Shown here: one piece after another, positions 31,796 to 40,763 of the stretch | Layout of the letters: every line of letters starts with the position of its first letter | How positions within the stretch are numbered: position 1 is the stretch's first letter | NCBI GenBank assembly: GCA_009731375.1 | Contig: BJOX01000359.1 | Location: 561,747-625,746 of the forward strand | From: Paulinella micropora | Taxonomy: Eukaryota > Cercozoa > Imbricatea > Euglyphida | Direction: 5' to 3' | Length of the DNA: 64,000 bases | Program-made: the position numbers and the translations under genes | Notes under the pieces: model-generated | What the model saw: the letters and a program-made list of their open reading frames with translations, nothing else | What the model was told of the DNA's origin: nothing | Databases searched by the model: none

Positions 31796-33899
31796 AAGGT
31801 GTCAAAACCATATCCATTCTGTGCTTTTAATTTTTCCGCTTCTGCTTCTTTAAGGTCTGTATAACCGCTAGCAAACTTAAACCTATTGCCTTTCGCTCGC
31901 TCCATTAAAAATCTCATACTATGCCAACCGCACGTGTCTGAGGTGTTTGATTGTTGTTTTACTTGATTAACCTTCATTAATAAATAACTATCGGGGTGGC
32001 TTTTGTCTATTAGTTGTTTCATTTGTTGTTGAAAGTCTTCTGTTGGCTCATAAAGTGCTAAAGGGTCATAGACTTCAACACTCCTGTCTTTATCTAGACT
32101 TATCCATACTGCTATCCAATGAGACCCCGCTTGTTTGTGATTGTCCAAATTCATAATAAATCCGTATCGCTTTCTGCTTCCTGGCTTCAACTTGTTGATT
32201 TCATCACTGGCTATTGCTCCGAGATACCATCCATATTTTTTCATTATGTCGTCTATTTCATTAGTCATTAGCCCCCGTCCCTCTCCCTCTTGCTGATATT
32301 TATCAACTTCACTCTCATTCGCTTCGCTCATCCTCGTTTGTTGATAAACATCGTCTGTCTGTGGTTGTGGCGTCTCCGCGACGCTCGGGGGTATGGTTGT
32401 CTCCGCGACGCTCGGGGGTATGGTTGTCTCCGCGACGCTCGGAGGTATGGTTGTCTCAGCGACGCTCGGGGGTAGCGGTTGGGGCATTCCCTCGTCAATG
32501 TTCAAATCATTTGAAACTTGTTTATCCACATTTGGGTCTATAGTCATTTTGCTAGTTAGAGTTTTTACAAAGTCCTTTTTATTCATTGTGTGCCTCCAAT
32601 CATTGTGGGATAGATATCTTTTAATTATTTTTATTGAAAATACCTTATCAATTAATTCTTCTAATGTCTTCGCTCCAGTCCCTTTTTGTTTATAATCCCC
32701 AATATTTTGGAGATTTCCCATAAACTCTTCATATCTAGCATAATCCGCTACCTTTCTTTTTACGTTTTCCTTTTCATTTCCAACATCAATATTAAACCTT
32801 TTAATCATGTCAATAATCCACTTTGCAGTGTCTTTGTAATTTAATTTTTTATGACCATCACTATCCAGTCTCTTTTTTAAAGTCTTTGCTAACTCTTTTA
32901 TAGTAATGTTTGGGTGATAAGTTTTTGAAAATGCAGAGATTAAAAATTGATTAATTTGTACATGTTCAAAATGCTTACCCTTTTCTTCTGCTTTCTTTTC
33001 TTCCTTTTCAAGTTTTTCTTTATATTCTTCTGCTAACTTTTCTGTTCCTCTAAAGATGTCGCTGTGGCTATAGCCATCTGAATATCTTGACTGGCTTTTT
33101 GTAAGTCTTTACGACTCATCTTTTTTATGAAATTATCCGTATATCCTGCTAATTTCAGTGTTTCAATATCTTTCTGCTTTTGCTTTTTTTCTTCCTCATA
33201 TTGTTCTTTTGTTTTCAATGGTGCTTCATCTCCTAAATTAGGTAATGGCGGTGCTTGTGGCGGGGCTCCTAATTGTGGTGCTTGTGGCGGTGGCTGTCCC
33301 TGTTGTGGTGGCATAATATATTGATATTGCGGTGGCGGTGGTAATGCTTGTATCCTAATTTTTCTGTCTTCTTCATATTTTACATCTTCTATGAGTTTTT
33401 GCTCCCTTCTCAGTTCTCTGGCTTTTTGTTCTTGTCGTTCATTAATATCCGCTAGTTCTCTTTTATGTTCCCTATCCATTATATCTTGTCTTTCCTTAGC
33501 ATCTGCTATGTCTTTTCGGTCTTGCCTTTTCTTTTCTTCTTCTAAATCCTCCCTTTTCTTCTTTTCCTTTTCTTCCTCGTCACGTATTAACTCATATTTC
33601 TTTTGTAAGTTGCTTTGTATCTGGTTTCTGTTCTTGTGTTCAAGACGATTGAAATCAGATTTGATTATTTTTTCCCTTGGTTTGCGACTAGCCCTTTGCG
33701 ACTTTGGCTTATTACCGATATATTTCATAAAAAGTTTAACAATTTGTAATGTGCTTAAATCATTTGTTTTCTTACCAAAATTAAAATAATATTTTTTACC
33801 CTTCTGGATAATATAAGGCCTCCCGCTCTTATTTCTATACACTCGTGGTGGACGGACTTTTGCCTTTGATATTTTAGAATTGCGCTTCATGCTTCGCAT
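31789..33899 (-). pseudogene. Adenain-like cysteine protease fused to coiled-coil region, one frameshift
   Basis: The frame from 33899 (MRSMKRNSKISKAKVRPPRV) encodes a basic head, a long Lys/Glu/Arg-rich coiled coil and a Pro/Gln-rich linker. After one shift near 33045 it continues through 32808 to a C-terminal protease: GSHWIAVW (His), VEVYDPL (Asp), KQQSNTSDTCGWH (Gln and Cys) give the C48/adenain catalytic set. Four tandem copies of PSVAETTIP lie before it (32379-32475). In Polintons and adenoviruses such proteases mature capsid proteins. A fused long N-terminal region is unusual for the family. The protease domain itself is intact; the shift separates it from its head. Confidence 0.8.
32376..32476 (-). 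repeat. 27-bp tandem repeat in protease gene
   Basis: Almost four copies of a 27-nt unit encoding PPSVAETTI, forming a flexible linker between the coiled-coil head and the protease. The unit is GC-rich against AT-rich surroundings. Confidence 0.95.
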
Positions 33900-33956
33900 T
33901 ATCGCTTATTCTAAAACATCTATTTTTCTTTATTAAAAAATTAATCTGAAACGATG

Positions 33957-34011
33957 GTTATCAACAAACGGGAAATCTGGCGATTAGCCAGATAGGAGTG
34001 TAGTTGATAAC
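33957..34011 (-). terminator. 3'-end hairpin, CGATG family with inner stem
   Basis: Outer stem GTTATCAAC (33957-33965)/GTTGATAAC (34003-34011), inner stem ATCTGGC/GCCAGAT (33975-33993), lead CGATG. It ends 2 bp beyond the stop (34014-34016) of the small basic gene. The inner stem and the GGGAAATCTGG...GATAGGAGTG text are shared with 26777-26807. Confidence 0.7.
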
Positions 34012-34013
34012 TA

Positions 34014-34325
34014 TCAGCGAAACTTTACAGCCCCTCCTCGTTGCTTACCATAACCAAGTTTTGCAGCAGTAGAACCAATACGAGACGCATATGGAACCCC
34101 GACATCGCCAAGGGCATTAGCGGTCTTTGAAATAATCTTGTTACCGCGAAGGAATTTATTAACAGCCATTGCGGTTTTTCCGACCTTAGCCCAGTTAATC
34201 TTTCCTCCCTTTTGACCACATCCCTTCTTCTTAGTTTTCTTTTTTCCTCCCTTCTGTGGCATTGATGGATTGTATCCGATGTTATATCCTGATGGTTGTG
34301 AAATTATCACTGGCGATACTGGCAT
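34014..34325 (-). CDS. Small basic Gly/Lys-rich virion-like protein
   Basis: 103 codons starting MPVSPVIISQPSGYNIGYNP. A Lys/Gly-rich segment (KGGKKKTKKKGCGQKGGK) is followed by NKFLRGNKIISKTANALGDV and GVPYASRIGSTAAKLGYG. It is very basic and partly amphipathic, as expected for a core or capsid-associated protein of a small dsDNA virus. It is intact, lies between the protease and ATPase genes and shares their direction. I know of similar small proteins in algal virus genomes but cannot assign a function. Confidence 0.55.
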   Translation of the reverse strand: MPVSPVIISQPSGYNIGYNPSMPQKGGKKKTKKKGCGQKGGKINWAKVGKTAMAVNKFLRGNKIISKTANALGDVGVPYASRIGSTAAKLGYGKQRGGAVKFR

Positions 34326-34382
34326 ATATAATACAGAAAAATAATTAATTAAAAGATATTAAAAAATCCACACTCTCATCCA

Positions 34383-34413
34383 ATGTTGAATTTTTCATTT
34401 TAAAATTCAACAT
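34383..34413. promoter_or_regulatory. 12-bp stem hairpin between basic gene and ATPase gene
   Basis: ATGTTGAATTTT (34383-34394), loop TCATTTT, AAAATTCAACAT (34402-34413): perfect 12-bp stem. The preceding AAAAATCCACACT and following CACTCATTTTCGTGT also flank the stem at 26649-26671, so the whole module of about 75 bp is repeated. It lies upstream of the minus-strand gene at 34014. Confidence 0.65.
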
Positions 34414-34468
34414 ATCACTCATTTTCGTGTGTTTTTAAAATATCGGTGTTGCTTTAATGGTTTCGATG

Positions 34469-34518
34469 TTTGACAATAAACGAGAATGAGTGAAACGAAT
34501 GAGAGTGAAATTGTCAAA
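34469..34518 (-). terminator. 3'-end hairpin, CGATG family
   Basis: TTTGACAAT (34469-34477) with ATTGTCAAA (34510-34518); same stem as at 30774, different loop length. It ends 5 bp beyond the ATPase stop codon (34524-34526). Confidence 0.7.
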
Positions 34519-34523
34519 TATCA

Positions 34524-35258
34524 TTATTTTAATCTGAAGTTCAAATTCTTCCGTAATTCGTCATCAACACTTGAAACATACAGAAAATTAAATCTCTTAT
34601 TTGTTGCTTCGTGATACTTTTGAAGAAAGTAGTCAAAGTCAAAAGATAGGTCTAAGTGTTTATACACGAGTTCCATTTTATCCTGAGACTGACCTGGAAA
34701 GATTAACAAATAATCTAACTGCTTAATGGCTTCTGGCCGTAGGTCGTTCAGATACTGACTTGGCATAATAACCTTACTTTTATAGTGTCTGTTCTTTTTT
34801 AACAAATCGCTTACGGACTTATCTCTTAATCCGCTCCCTAAATCGTCCAAAACAAAAACAACCTCTGGTGACATATACTTACTTGGTCTCTCTTTCTTCT
34901 CACCTCCTTCTTCTTTTTTCTTTTCCTTTCCGAAATAAAGAAATTGTGGTTTCTCTATTTCCTCTTTGTCGTGTTTTATTTCTCCTTCGTGTTGCTCGTC
35001 CTGTCTATTCAGTTTGTCAAGTTCATAGTCTATCACATTTACACCATCTGATTTAAGAAACGTATAAATTGCCATTGGGTTTCCCCTGTTCTTAAAGTGC
35101 TTAACCATTGCTTTATAAATGTAGTCCTTGTGTATTGTTGAAGCGATAATGACGATACGGGTTTTTCTGTCTGTAGTCCGTTTCAGTATTTCAAAGAGTG
35201 CTGTTGTTTTCCCGTTTCTAAATTCATACATTGTTGCTACGCAACGAATTCTAGGCAT
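34524..35258 (-). CDS. A32/FtsK-HerA-like genome packaging ATPase
   Basis: 244 codons. A P-loop (MYEFRNGKTTALFEIL, residues about 10-25), a Walker B (VVFVLDDLG, about 130-138) and a downstream polar motif (MPSQYLNDLRP, about 157) follow the order of poxvirus A32-type packaging ATPases used by Polintons. The glycine-rich part of the P-loop is reduced to NGKTT. A charged Lys/Glu insert of about 45 residues lies between the two Walker motifs. It would drive DNA into the capsid. The frame is open throughout and its start overlaps the upstream gene by 22 bp. Confidence 0.82.
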   Translation of the reverse strand: MPRIRCVATMYEFRNGKTTALFEILKRTTDRKTRIVIIASTIHKDYIYKAMVKHFKNRGNPMAIYTFLKSDGVNVIDYELDKLNRQDEQHEGEIKHDKEEIEKPQFLYFGKEKKKEEGGEKKERPSKYMSPEVVFVLDDLGSGLRDKSVSDLLKKNRHYKSKVIMPSQYLNDLRPEAIKQLDYLLIFPGQSQDKMELVYKHLDLSFDFDYFLQKYHEATNKRFNFLYVSSVDDELRKNLNFRLK

Positions 35259-35596
35259 ACAACAATTCTTCCCGCTAAATTTCCTGTATCAATATTTCCG
35301 CTGTCAGTTTCAAGGACTTTAAATGTATATTGTCCGTCCATCCATCCAACGACACCTAAATTATAACTAAGGTTTGAAATGTTTGCTGTGGTGCTGTCGG
35401 AGAATGTGCCAATAATTCCAATTCTGTCCATATAAAGAATTCTGGTTTTGGTTTCCGTCTGGTCGTTATAGTAGTGAATAAACTTAACATTCATTTTGGT
35501 GGGTGTAAATGACATTTGAATGTTCTTGTTGAATGATTTACCCACAAAATCATTGCTTAGAAAAATAATCTTTTGGTATTTGAACTCCGTCATCAT
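35237..35596 (-). CDS. Hypothetical beta-rich protein upstream of ATPase
   Basis: 119 codons, MMTEFKYQKIIFLSNDFVGK to the stop at 35237. Predicted strands alternate with polar turns (IQMSFTPTKMNVKFIHYYND, YTFKVLETDSGNIDTG), with no cysteines except near the end and no membrane segment. Its 3' end overlaps the ATPase start, suggesting joint expression. I do not recognise the family; its position suggests a virion component. Confidence 0.5.
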   Translation of the reverse strand: MMTEFKYQKIIFLSNDFVGKSFNKNIQMSFTPTKMNVKFIHYYNDQTETKTRILYMDRIGIIGTFSDSTTANISNLSYNLGVVGWMDGQYTFKVLETDSGNIDTGNLAGRIVVCLEFVA

Positions 35597-35602
35597 ATAT
35601 AT

Positions 35603-35686
35603 AAAGATTTTAAAAATCTTTTAGCAAAATCGTTTTTTGTGAAACTTTTTCAAAAAGTTTCTATATAATATTGAAAAAAATGATTT
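35603..35686. promoter_or_regulatory. Cluster of near-perfect palindromes in divergent intergenic space
   Basis: AAAGATTTT-A-AAAATCTTT (35603-35621) and GAAACTTTTT-C-AAAAAGTTTC (35641-35661). The second is enclosed by AAAATCGTTTTTT (35627-35639) and AAAAAAATGATTTT (about 35673-35686), which pair with one wobble. It lies between genes on opposite strands, where promoters or an origin could sit. No function is shown. Confidence 0.6.
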
Positions 35687-35949
35687 TAATATTCTTGTTT
35701 GTGTTATCTCCAACTTGTTGGAGATTTGCTATGTCGCGAACTGCCTGCGTCTTTTACTCGCGGGTAAGCGAAAAAAAGAATGAGAGTTGTGCTTATTGTA
35801 TAAAACAAGGAATGGAAACTAAATTTAAATGTGTATATAAGCCAATAAGTGATTGGTGTGTTAGTTTTGATGAAGCCCTGCCGTTAATCTGTGCCGGCGA
35901 TAGTTCTTGGTATAAAATCCACTTGTATGAATGCTCACTTCTTACTTAA
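35671..35949 (+). CDS. Small Cys-rich protein (uncertain)
   Basis: 92 codons. It may really start at the internal MSRTACVFYSRV (about 35731), because upstream codons run through palindromes at 35673-35686 and 35706-35725. Cysteines occur as ACVFYSRV...SCAYC...KCVYK...WCVSF...ICAG, resembling small zinc-binding virus proteins. It overlaps the 3' end of the membrane-protein gene on the other strand by 15 bp. Low confidence that it is expressed. Confidence 0.35.
   Translation: MKKMILIFLFVLSPTCWRFAMSRTACVFYSRVSEKKNESCAYCIKQGMETKFKCVYKPISDWCVSFDEALPLICAGDSSWYKIHLYECSLLT
35706..35725. repeat. Palindrome with compensatory change
   Basis: ATCTCCAAC, TT, GTTGGAGAT: the same 9-bp stem as at 26754 and 29112, but an A:T pair is replaced by C:G on both arms. 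Confidence 0.8.
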
Positions 35950-36291
35950 AGAAGGCGAAGGAAGGCAGATACCGATAAGTAAGGTCAAAATTCCGACATA
36001 AGTATTAGCAACCTCGCACGGCAAGTTCTTTTCAGATAGCCTCACGATACAAAGGGTTATAATGGCTATAATGATACCCATTTGAAATAAGTATTTAATA
36101 AGTCGGCTGTCGGTTGGTCTGTTTTTTATACAACAACAATTCCAGTTATCTTCCAATTCGTGCTCTACTTTTTTTTCCTCAGTCTTTAGTTCTACTTCAA
36201 GAACACGAGACTTTAATTCGGGAGTTAGTTCGCCATCCATATCCATAATAGGCGGGGGTCTGTGAAGTCTAGTTGTATTATTGTTTGACAT
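35935..36291 (-). CDS. Membrane protein with two C-terminal hydrophobic segments
   Basis: 118 codons. An acidic N-terminal half and a CCC cluster (NWNCCCIK) precede two hydrophobic stretches (about residues 70-85, MGIIIAIITLCIV, and 97-112, VGILTLLIGICL), ending in PSPSLSKK. Short two-segment membrane proteins ending with a PSP-like motif are frequent in Polinton-like and giant algal viruses (recalled, not searched). It is probably a virion membrane or assembly factor. Its start overlaps the fibre gene stop (36278) by 14 bp, so the two are likely expressed together. Confidence 0.55.
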   Translation of the reverse strand: MSNNNTTRLHRPPPIMDMDGELTPELKSRVLEVELKTEEKKVEHELEDNWNCCCIKNRPTDSRLIKYLFQMGIIIAIITLCIVRLSEKNLPCEVANTYVGILTLLIGICLPSPSLSKK

Positions 36292-39200
36292 TTGAAAAAA
36301 CGACTGCTCTGATTTCTGCTAATTGGTTTGCTTGGTCTTGTAGTATATTAAGTAAAAGTTTATTTTCTTTTTCTAAATTAACTAACTCTTCTGATAATTG
36401 TTGAACCGCTTTAATTGATGGGGCGATAAACTCGGAATAACCTATACCATAACCGACATCACCACTATCAACACATTTAACATCTTCTGGATTAATGTTT
36501 ACACCCTTCAATTCGTATTCTTTTCTTTGCTTTGGACACGGAACCATTATTGTTTCTTTTGAAAATCCAGCGAAATCTAACATATCCATTTCTGTTAGTA
36601 TGTCTTCTACCTCTTCTGCTATTAANNNNNNNNNNAATGGGGCGATAAACTCGGAATAGCCTATACCATAACCGACATCACCACTATCAACACATTTAAC
36701 ATCTTCTGGATTAATGTTTAACCCTTCAATTCGTATTCTTTTCTTTGCTTTGGACACGGAACCATTATTGTTTCTTTTGAAAATCCAGCGAAATCTAACA
36801 TATCCATTTCTGTTAGTATGTCTTCTACCTCTTCTGCTATTAAGCCAGTCCTCTGTTTCTTGTTGTCATCAATCATACGATAGCAGACTGGATTTAACTT
36901 ATTAATAAAATCTAAGCCTAAACACTCTTTTATATGTCTTCTTCTTTTCGTCTGTCTGAATATTGAATAGGACTAACCTTTATCCACAATTCCCCGTCGC
37001 TTGCTCTTAATGACATTAAAACTGCATTACGATTTTCCCATATAAAACCTTCTGTTGAACCAGTGCTACATCTAAATCTTAAAGCATAACTGGTTATACC
37101 AGAACTAGAACCTCCTGCTAGTGCTGTTCCTCCTGCTAAACTTTTACCTCCTCCAGATTGTTCCATATAAATTCCCCAATCTGTATTTGCTGTCTCCCAC
37201 ATAAATATTCCTCTCGCATTCGTCCCGTCTGTTCCTCCTTGTATTCCTATCTTTGCTCCACTAGTTAATGTTGTGGTCGTTAGCACTCCCGTGTATGTAA
37301 TACCTGCATTTGCTGTTATTAATCCTTTTGTCCATAAAGTCCCATTGAGTCCATTCAATGACATTAGCAGTTGCTCCCCTGAATTCTCCCACACGAAACC
37401 CATCGTAGCATCATTCGCAACCCTAAAACGAAAACTATACGAAGCAAAATCATTTCCTGAAACGGCTAAACCATTCGCCAAACTTCTAGTGTTTCCAACT
37501 CCACCAGATGCCGCATAAATTCCCCAACTTGTATTGGTGGTATCCCATAGAAATACTCCTTTTGCATTTGTTCCGTCTGTTAGTCCCTGAATTCCTATTT
37601 TCGCCCCACTGGCATTCGTTACTGACGTTAGTGTGGCAGTGTATGTAATCCCCGCATTTGCAGTTAGTAATCCTGCTGTGCTTATATTCATCGCCTCAGA
37701 CCATGTTATATTGCTTCCTGCTGTTATTCCTGATTTATAGTTAAAAGCAAGTTTGTTTGAGTTTTTGTATATTTGAAAGTTTGAACCAGCATTACTTGAT
37801 TTCCAGTTTGAGCCGTCATAATAAGCATCAAAACTTAAGCCTATATCGTCGTGTGCCCAGTTCAGTAATTGAAATGTTGGATAAGCATCCGCCGTTGTTA
37901 TTGCTTGTAAGTGTGCCCCTCCGATATTTGAAGCCGTCCCGTATAATTCTAAGCCCCCTGTCGCCCCATTTGCTGATTTCGTTGTATTGCCTATGATTAT
38001 CTGCTTACCTGATGCTGTTGTTATTTTGTCACTCGTTGTTAATGTAGTCGTAGTTATTCCTGCGGTTGAAGTAATTGTTCCAGCACTTGTTATGTTGTTT
38101 GAGTTCATATCCAAAGCACCATAAAACCGCATACCGCCAGCATTGTTAAAACGAACAATGTCAGATGAAGCACTTTTATTATCCAAAAGTTTTGAAATAT
38201 AAAGTCCCGCCCCTTTTACATCAAATGGAACATTCGTGAATACATAACCTCTTTGGTCTGCGGTTCCACTTGTAGCGGTATTTAGAGTAAATAAGAAATA
38301 TTGATAATCACCTGATGTCTGTGAAAAGAATATATCTCCTCCATTTTGGTTTGATATCCTCGCCCCATTATATGTAATATTTCCACCATTAATGATTTCT
38401 TGATTATTAAAATCAGCCGTTTGTGTTAAAGTTAGATATTTTATCGTAGTGCTTGTCCCGTTGAATGTTTTAATTCCTGTTATGGTTTGGTCTCCTGTTA
38501 GTTTCACACAATTGTCATCCAGATATTGTCTATTTACCGCTTCATTCGCATTTTGTGGTGCTCCCAGATTAACAATCCGACTACTATTACAATCTAATCC
38601 AGTAGCATTAAACCACGAAACAATCGTCCCATCAATAATAAAACTTATTTTTTTCGCAGAAATTTCAAAGTTGTAATATGTTGCAGTTTTCATATCCAAA
38701 CTAGCAATTGACCCGATATTACTTGTAGAATTGAAAACGATGAATGTGCCTTTTGTTGTTGAATTTATTGAATACCCAGTAATTTCAACACCACTGCTAT
38801 ATGTCTTAATTCCTGCTATGGTTTGGTTTCCTGAGGTTTTAACAGCCGAACCATCAAGAACAGAAACATCCACGCCATCAACAAGATTTACATTTGTTAT
38901 GCTTTGGTTTCCCCTATTTAGTCCTCCTGTCATACTAGCAGTGCCGTCTAATCTAAGAAAGGGCGAGTTTGTGTTTCTCCATTGTCCAGTGCTATAAATG
39001 AGTAGTTGATTATCTGATGCTGTTGTTATAATCACATCGCTATGTGTATCAATACTTCCACTCGCCGACACTTTCGCCGTGTTCGTATCGTGCTCTGATA
39101 GCCAAGTTGTGATAGACCTACCATTTAGTTGACCTACGTTTGTTATGTTTTGACTTTTCATATCAATCCCCGCACGCTAAATGTTTTAATTCCTCCTATG

Positions 39201-40086
39201 GTTTGGTCTCCTGTTAGTTTAACCACCGAACCATCAACTGCGAGATTAGCGAGATTAATTCCATTATATGTAGAAGCCCCTGAAATAGCAAAACCGCCCA
39301 TATTTAGTGCTCCCGTCATACTAGCAGTGCAGTCTAATCTAAGAAAGGGTGGTGTGGTGTTTCTCCATTGCCCCGTGCTATACATAAGCAGTTGGTTATC
39401 TGCTGGGAAGCCTGATATTGTCACATCGCTGTGGCTATCTATGCTTCCACTCGCTGACAGATTATCATTATTATCTTGGTGCTCAAATATCCATTCATCA
39501 ACATCTTTGGTATTCACTAAATTAACTCCTGTTATATTCTTCCTTCCCATACTAATATTGCCGAATTCATCAACATTTATCGGAAAGGTTTTATTTACCC
39601 AGTTTATTGAGTTATACGTTAGATAACTATTCATCGCTATCGGCGCGGTTATAACCACATCTGAAAGTGTATCAATTGAACCAAGGGCTGTATTCTTCCA
39701 TTTGCCTTCTACATCGTTGTAAGTTAAGTATTGTCCGCTCGCTTGTGCAAATATGTTTGTGTCTATCAAATTATATAAACTGGTTTGGTGTGGATTGGAA
39801 GTATTAGAGCGGTGTTGAGTTGAGGCTTTGACTTCGTCGTTGTCCCTTACTCGTTGCTCTGTATAGTATAAATTTTTTCCTTCTTTGATGTCGGTTGTGC
39901 TTTTGCTGGATAACCTTGTATCAAATCGGCCGTCAGTGTAATAAAGATTTACGGGGTCAGCATCTTCTGGCACTCTTCTGTGTTTAAACCTACTATGTTT
40001 GTATTGGTTAAGTCTAAATTTTTTATATCTAGTGAGTCCACCGCAATATCTGACAAGCCTAACAAACTCTTGTACTAACTACCCAT
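36278..40086 (-). pseudogene. Long fibre protein with C-terminal S74-type chaperone, broken
   Basis: The reading starts at an ATG at 40086, hits TAG three codons on, shifts near 39965 and again near 39160, and ends at 36278; total about 1,200 codons after discounting a duplicated segment. The N-terminal part has NLYYTDGRF/NLYYTEQRV repeats typical of phage tail fibres. The long middle repeats phrases such as KLTGDQTIxGIKTF, SASGSIDxHSDV and LRLDxTASMTG, as in trimeric beta-helical shafts. The C-terminus has SDRRKEED, then GLIAEEVE and YSEFIAPSIKAVQQL and a coiled coil, the layout of the peptidase S74 intramolecular chaperone that trims itself after folding. It likely binds host cells. A 10-N gap with duplicated flanks splits the chaperone. 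Confidence 0.8.
36420..36845 (-). repeat. Gap-flanking duplication in fibre chaperone
   Basis: About 205 bp is repeated either side of the 10-N gap 36626-36635, with differences (GGAATAACC against GGAATAGCC, GTTTACACCC against GTTTAACCC), so the two versions are not identical. Confidence 0.92.
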
Positions 40087-40145
40087 TGTATATATTTATT
40101 AAATATTTAATTTGTGATACTAAAATATATTAATCTTAGTATAGA

Positions 40146-40763
40146 ATGCCGTCCCCCGAATCAAGTCGTAAGAATTGGAGTAAGGCTGTTGAAAGTATTA
40201 AGAGTAAGAAACAGCAAAAAATTGAAATAGCGAAAGAGAAATTAGCAAAGTGTAGAAATGCATATGTAGGCGATGATGAAGAGATGGAGGAAAAAATAAA
40301 CCGCATTGCAGAAATGGGTGTTGCTAATGATATTATTAACGGAAAAGACCAAGATGATACACCAGAAGAAAGCAGTGAGAGCGATGAAGAATGTGATTTC
40401 ACAGATATCATTGCTGAAAAGATGGCGAAAATGAAAATAAGAAGAAAGAAAGCGGAAGCAAAGAAGAAAGTAAGTAAAAAGCCAGATCTATTTCGACGTG
40501 TCGAAATAGATCATCCTGAACCTGATGAGAGCGAAAGTGAAAGTGAAGAAAGTGAAGAAGAACATGTAAAGAAAAGTAAGGGTAAAAAGTCAAGCAGTGT
40601 AAGTGTAAAAGTATATAATCAATCTTCTGGTGGTGCTAAGAAAGAAAAAAATAATGATGATGTCTCAAGAATGTTTTTAAATTCTAATGATATATCATGG
40701 ACTACAAACATAGTCAGCGAGATGTGGCAGGCACTGAGCAAGAGGAAGAAGATAGAAAAATGA
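40146..40763 (+). CDS. Acidic/basic low-complexity protein upstream of integrase
   Basis: 205 codons, MPSPESSRKNWSKAVESIKS to LSKRKKIEK. Lys- and Glu-rich helices alternate with acidic Ser/Glu runs (about residues 75-90 and 125-140). A perfect 13-bp-stem palindrome (40485-40512) encodes DLFRRVEID. Its TGA overlaps the likely integrase ATG as ATGA. Possibly an N-terminal accessory segment that was once in frame with the integrase, or a separate nuclear protein. No known domain. Confidence 0.5.
   Translation: MPSPESSRKNWSKAVESIKSKKQQKIEIAKEKLAKCRNAYVGDDEEMEEKINRIAEMGVANDIINGKDQDDTPEESSESDEECDFTDIIAEKMAKMKIRRKKAEAKKKVSKKPDLFRRVEIDHPEPDESESESEESEEEHVKKSKGKKSSSVSVKVYNQSSGGAKKEKNNDDVSRMFLNSNDISWTTNIVSEMWQALSKRKKIEK
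40485..40512. repeat. Coding-region palindrome, copy 2 (perfect)
   Basis: GATCTATTTCGAC, spacer GT, GTCGAAATAGATC: 13 of 13 positions pair. Nearly the same sequence is at 27254-27281, 13 kb away in an unrelated gene. Confidence 0.95.

Noticed and set aside
32376-32476. CRISPR-like array (27-bp repeats)
   Set aside because: The units are directly adjacent without spacers and lie in frame in a protease gene.
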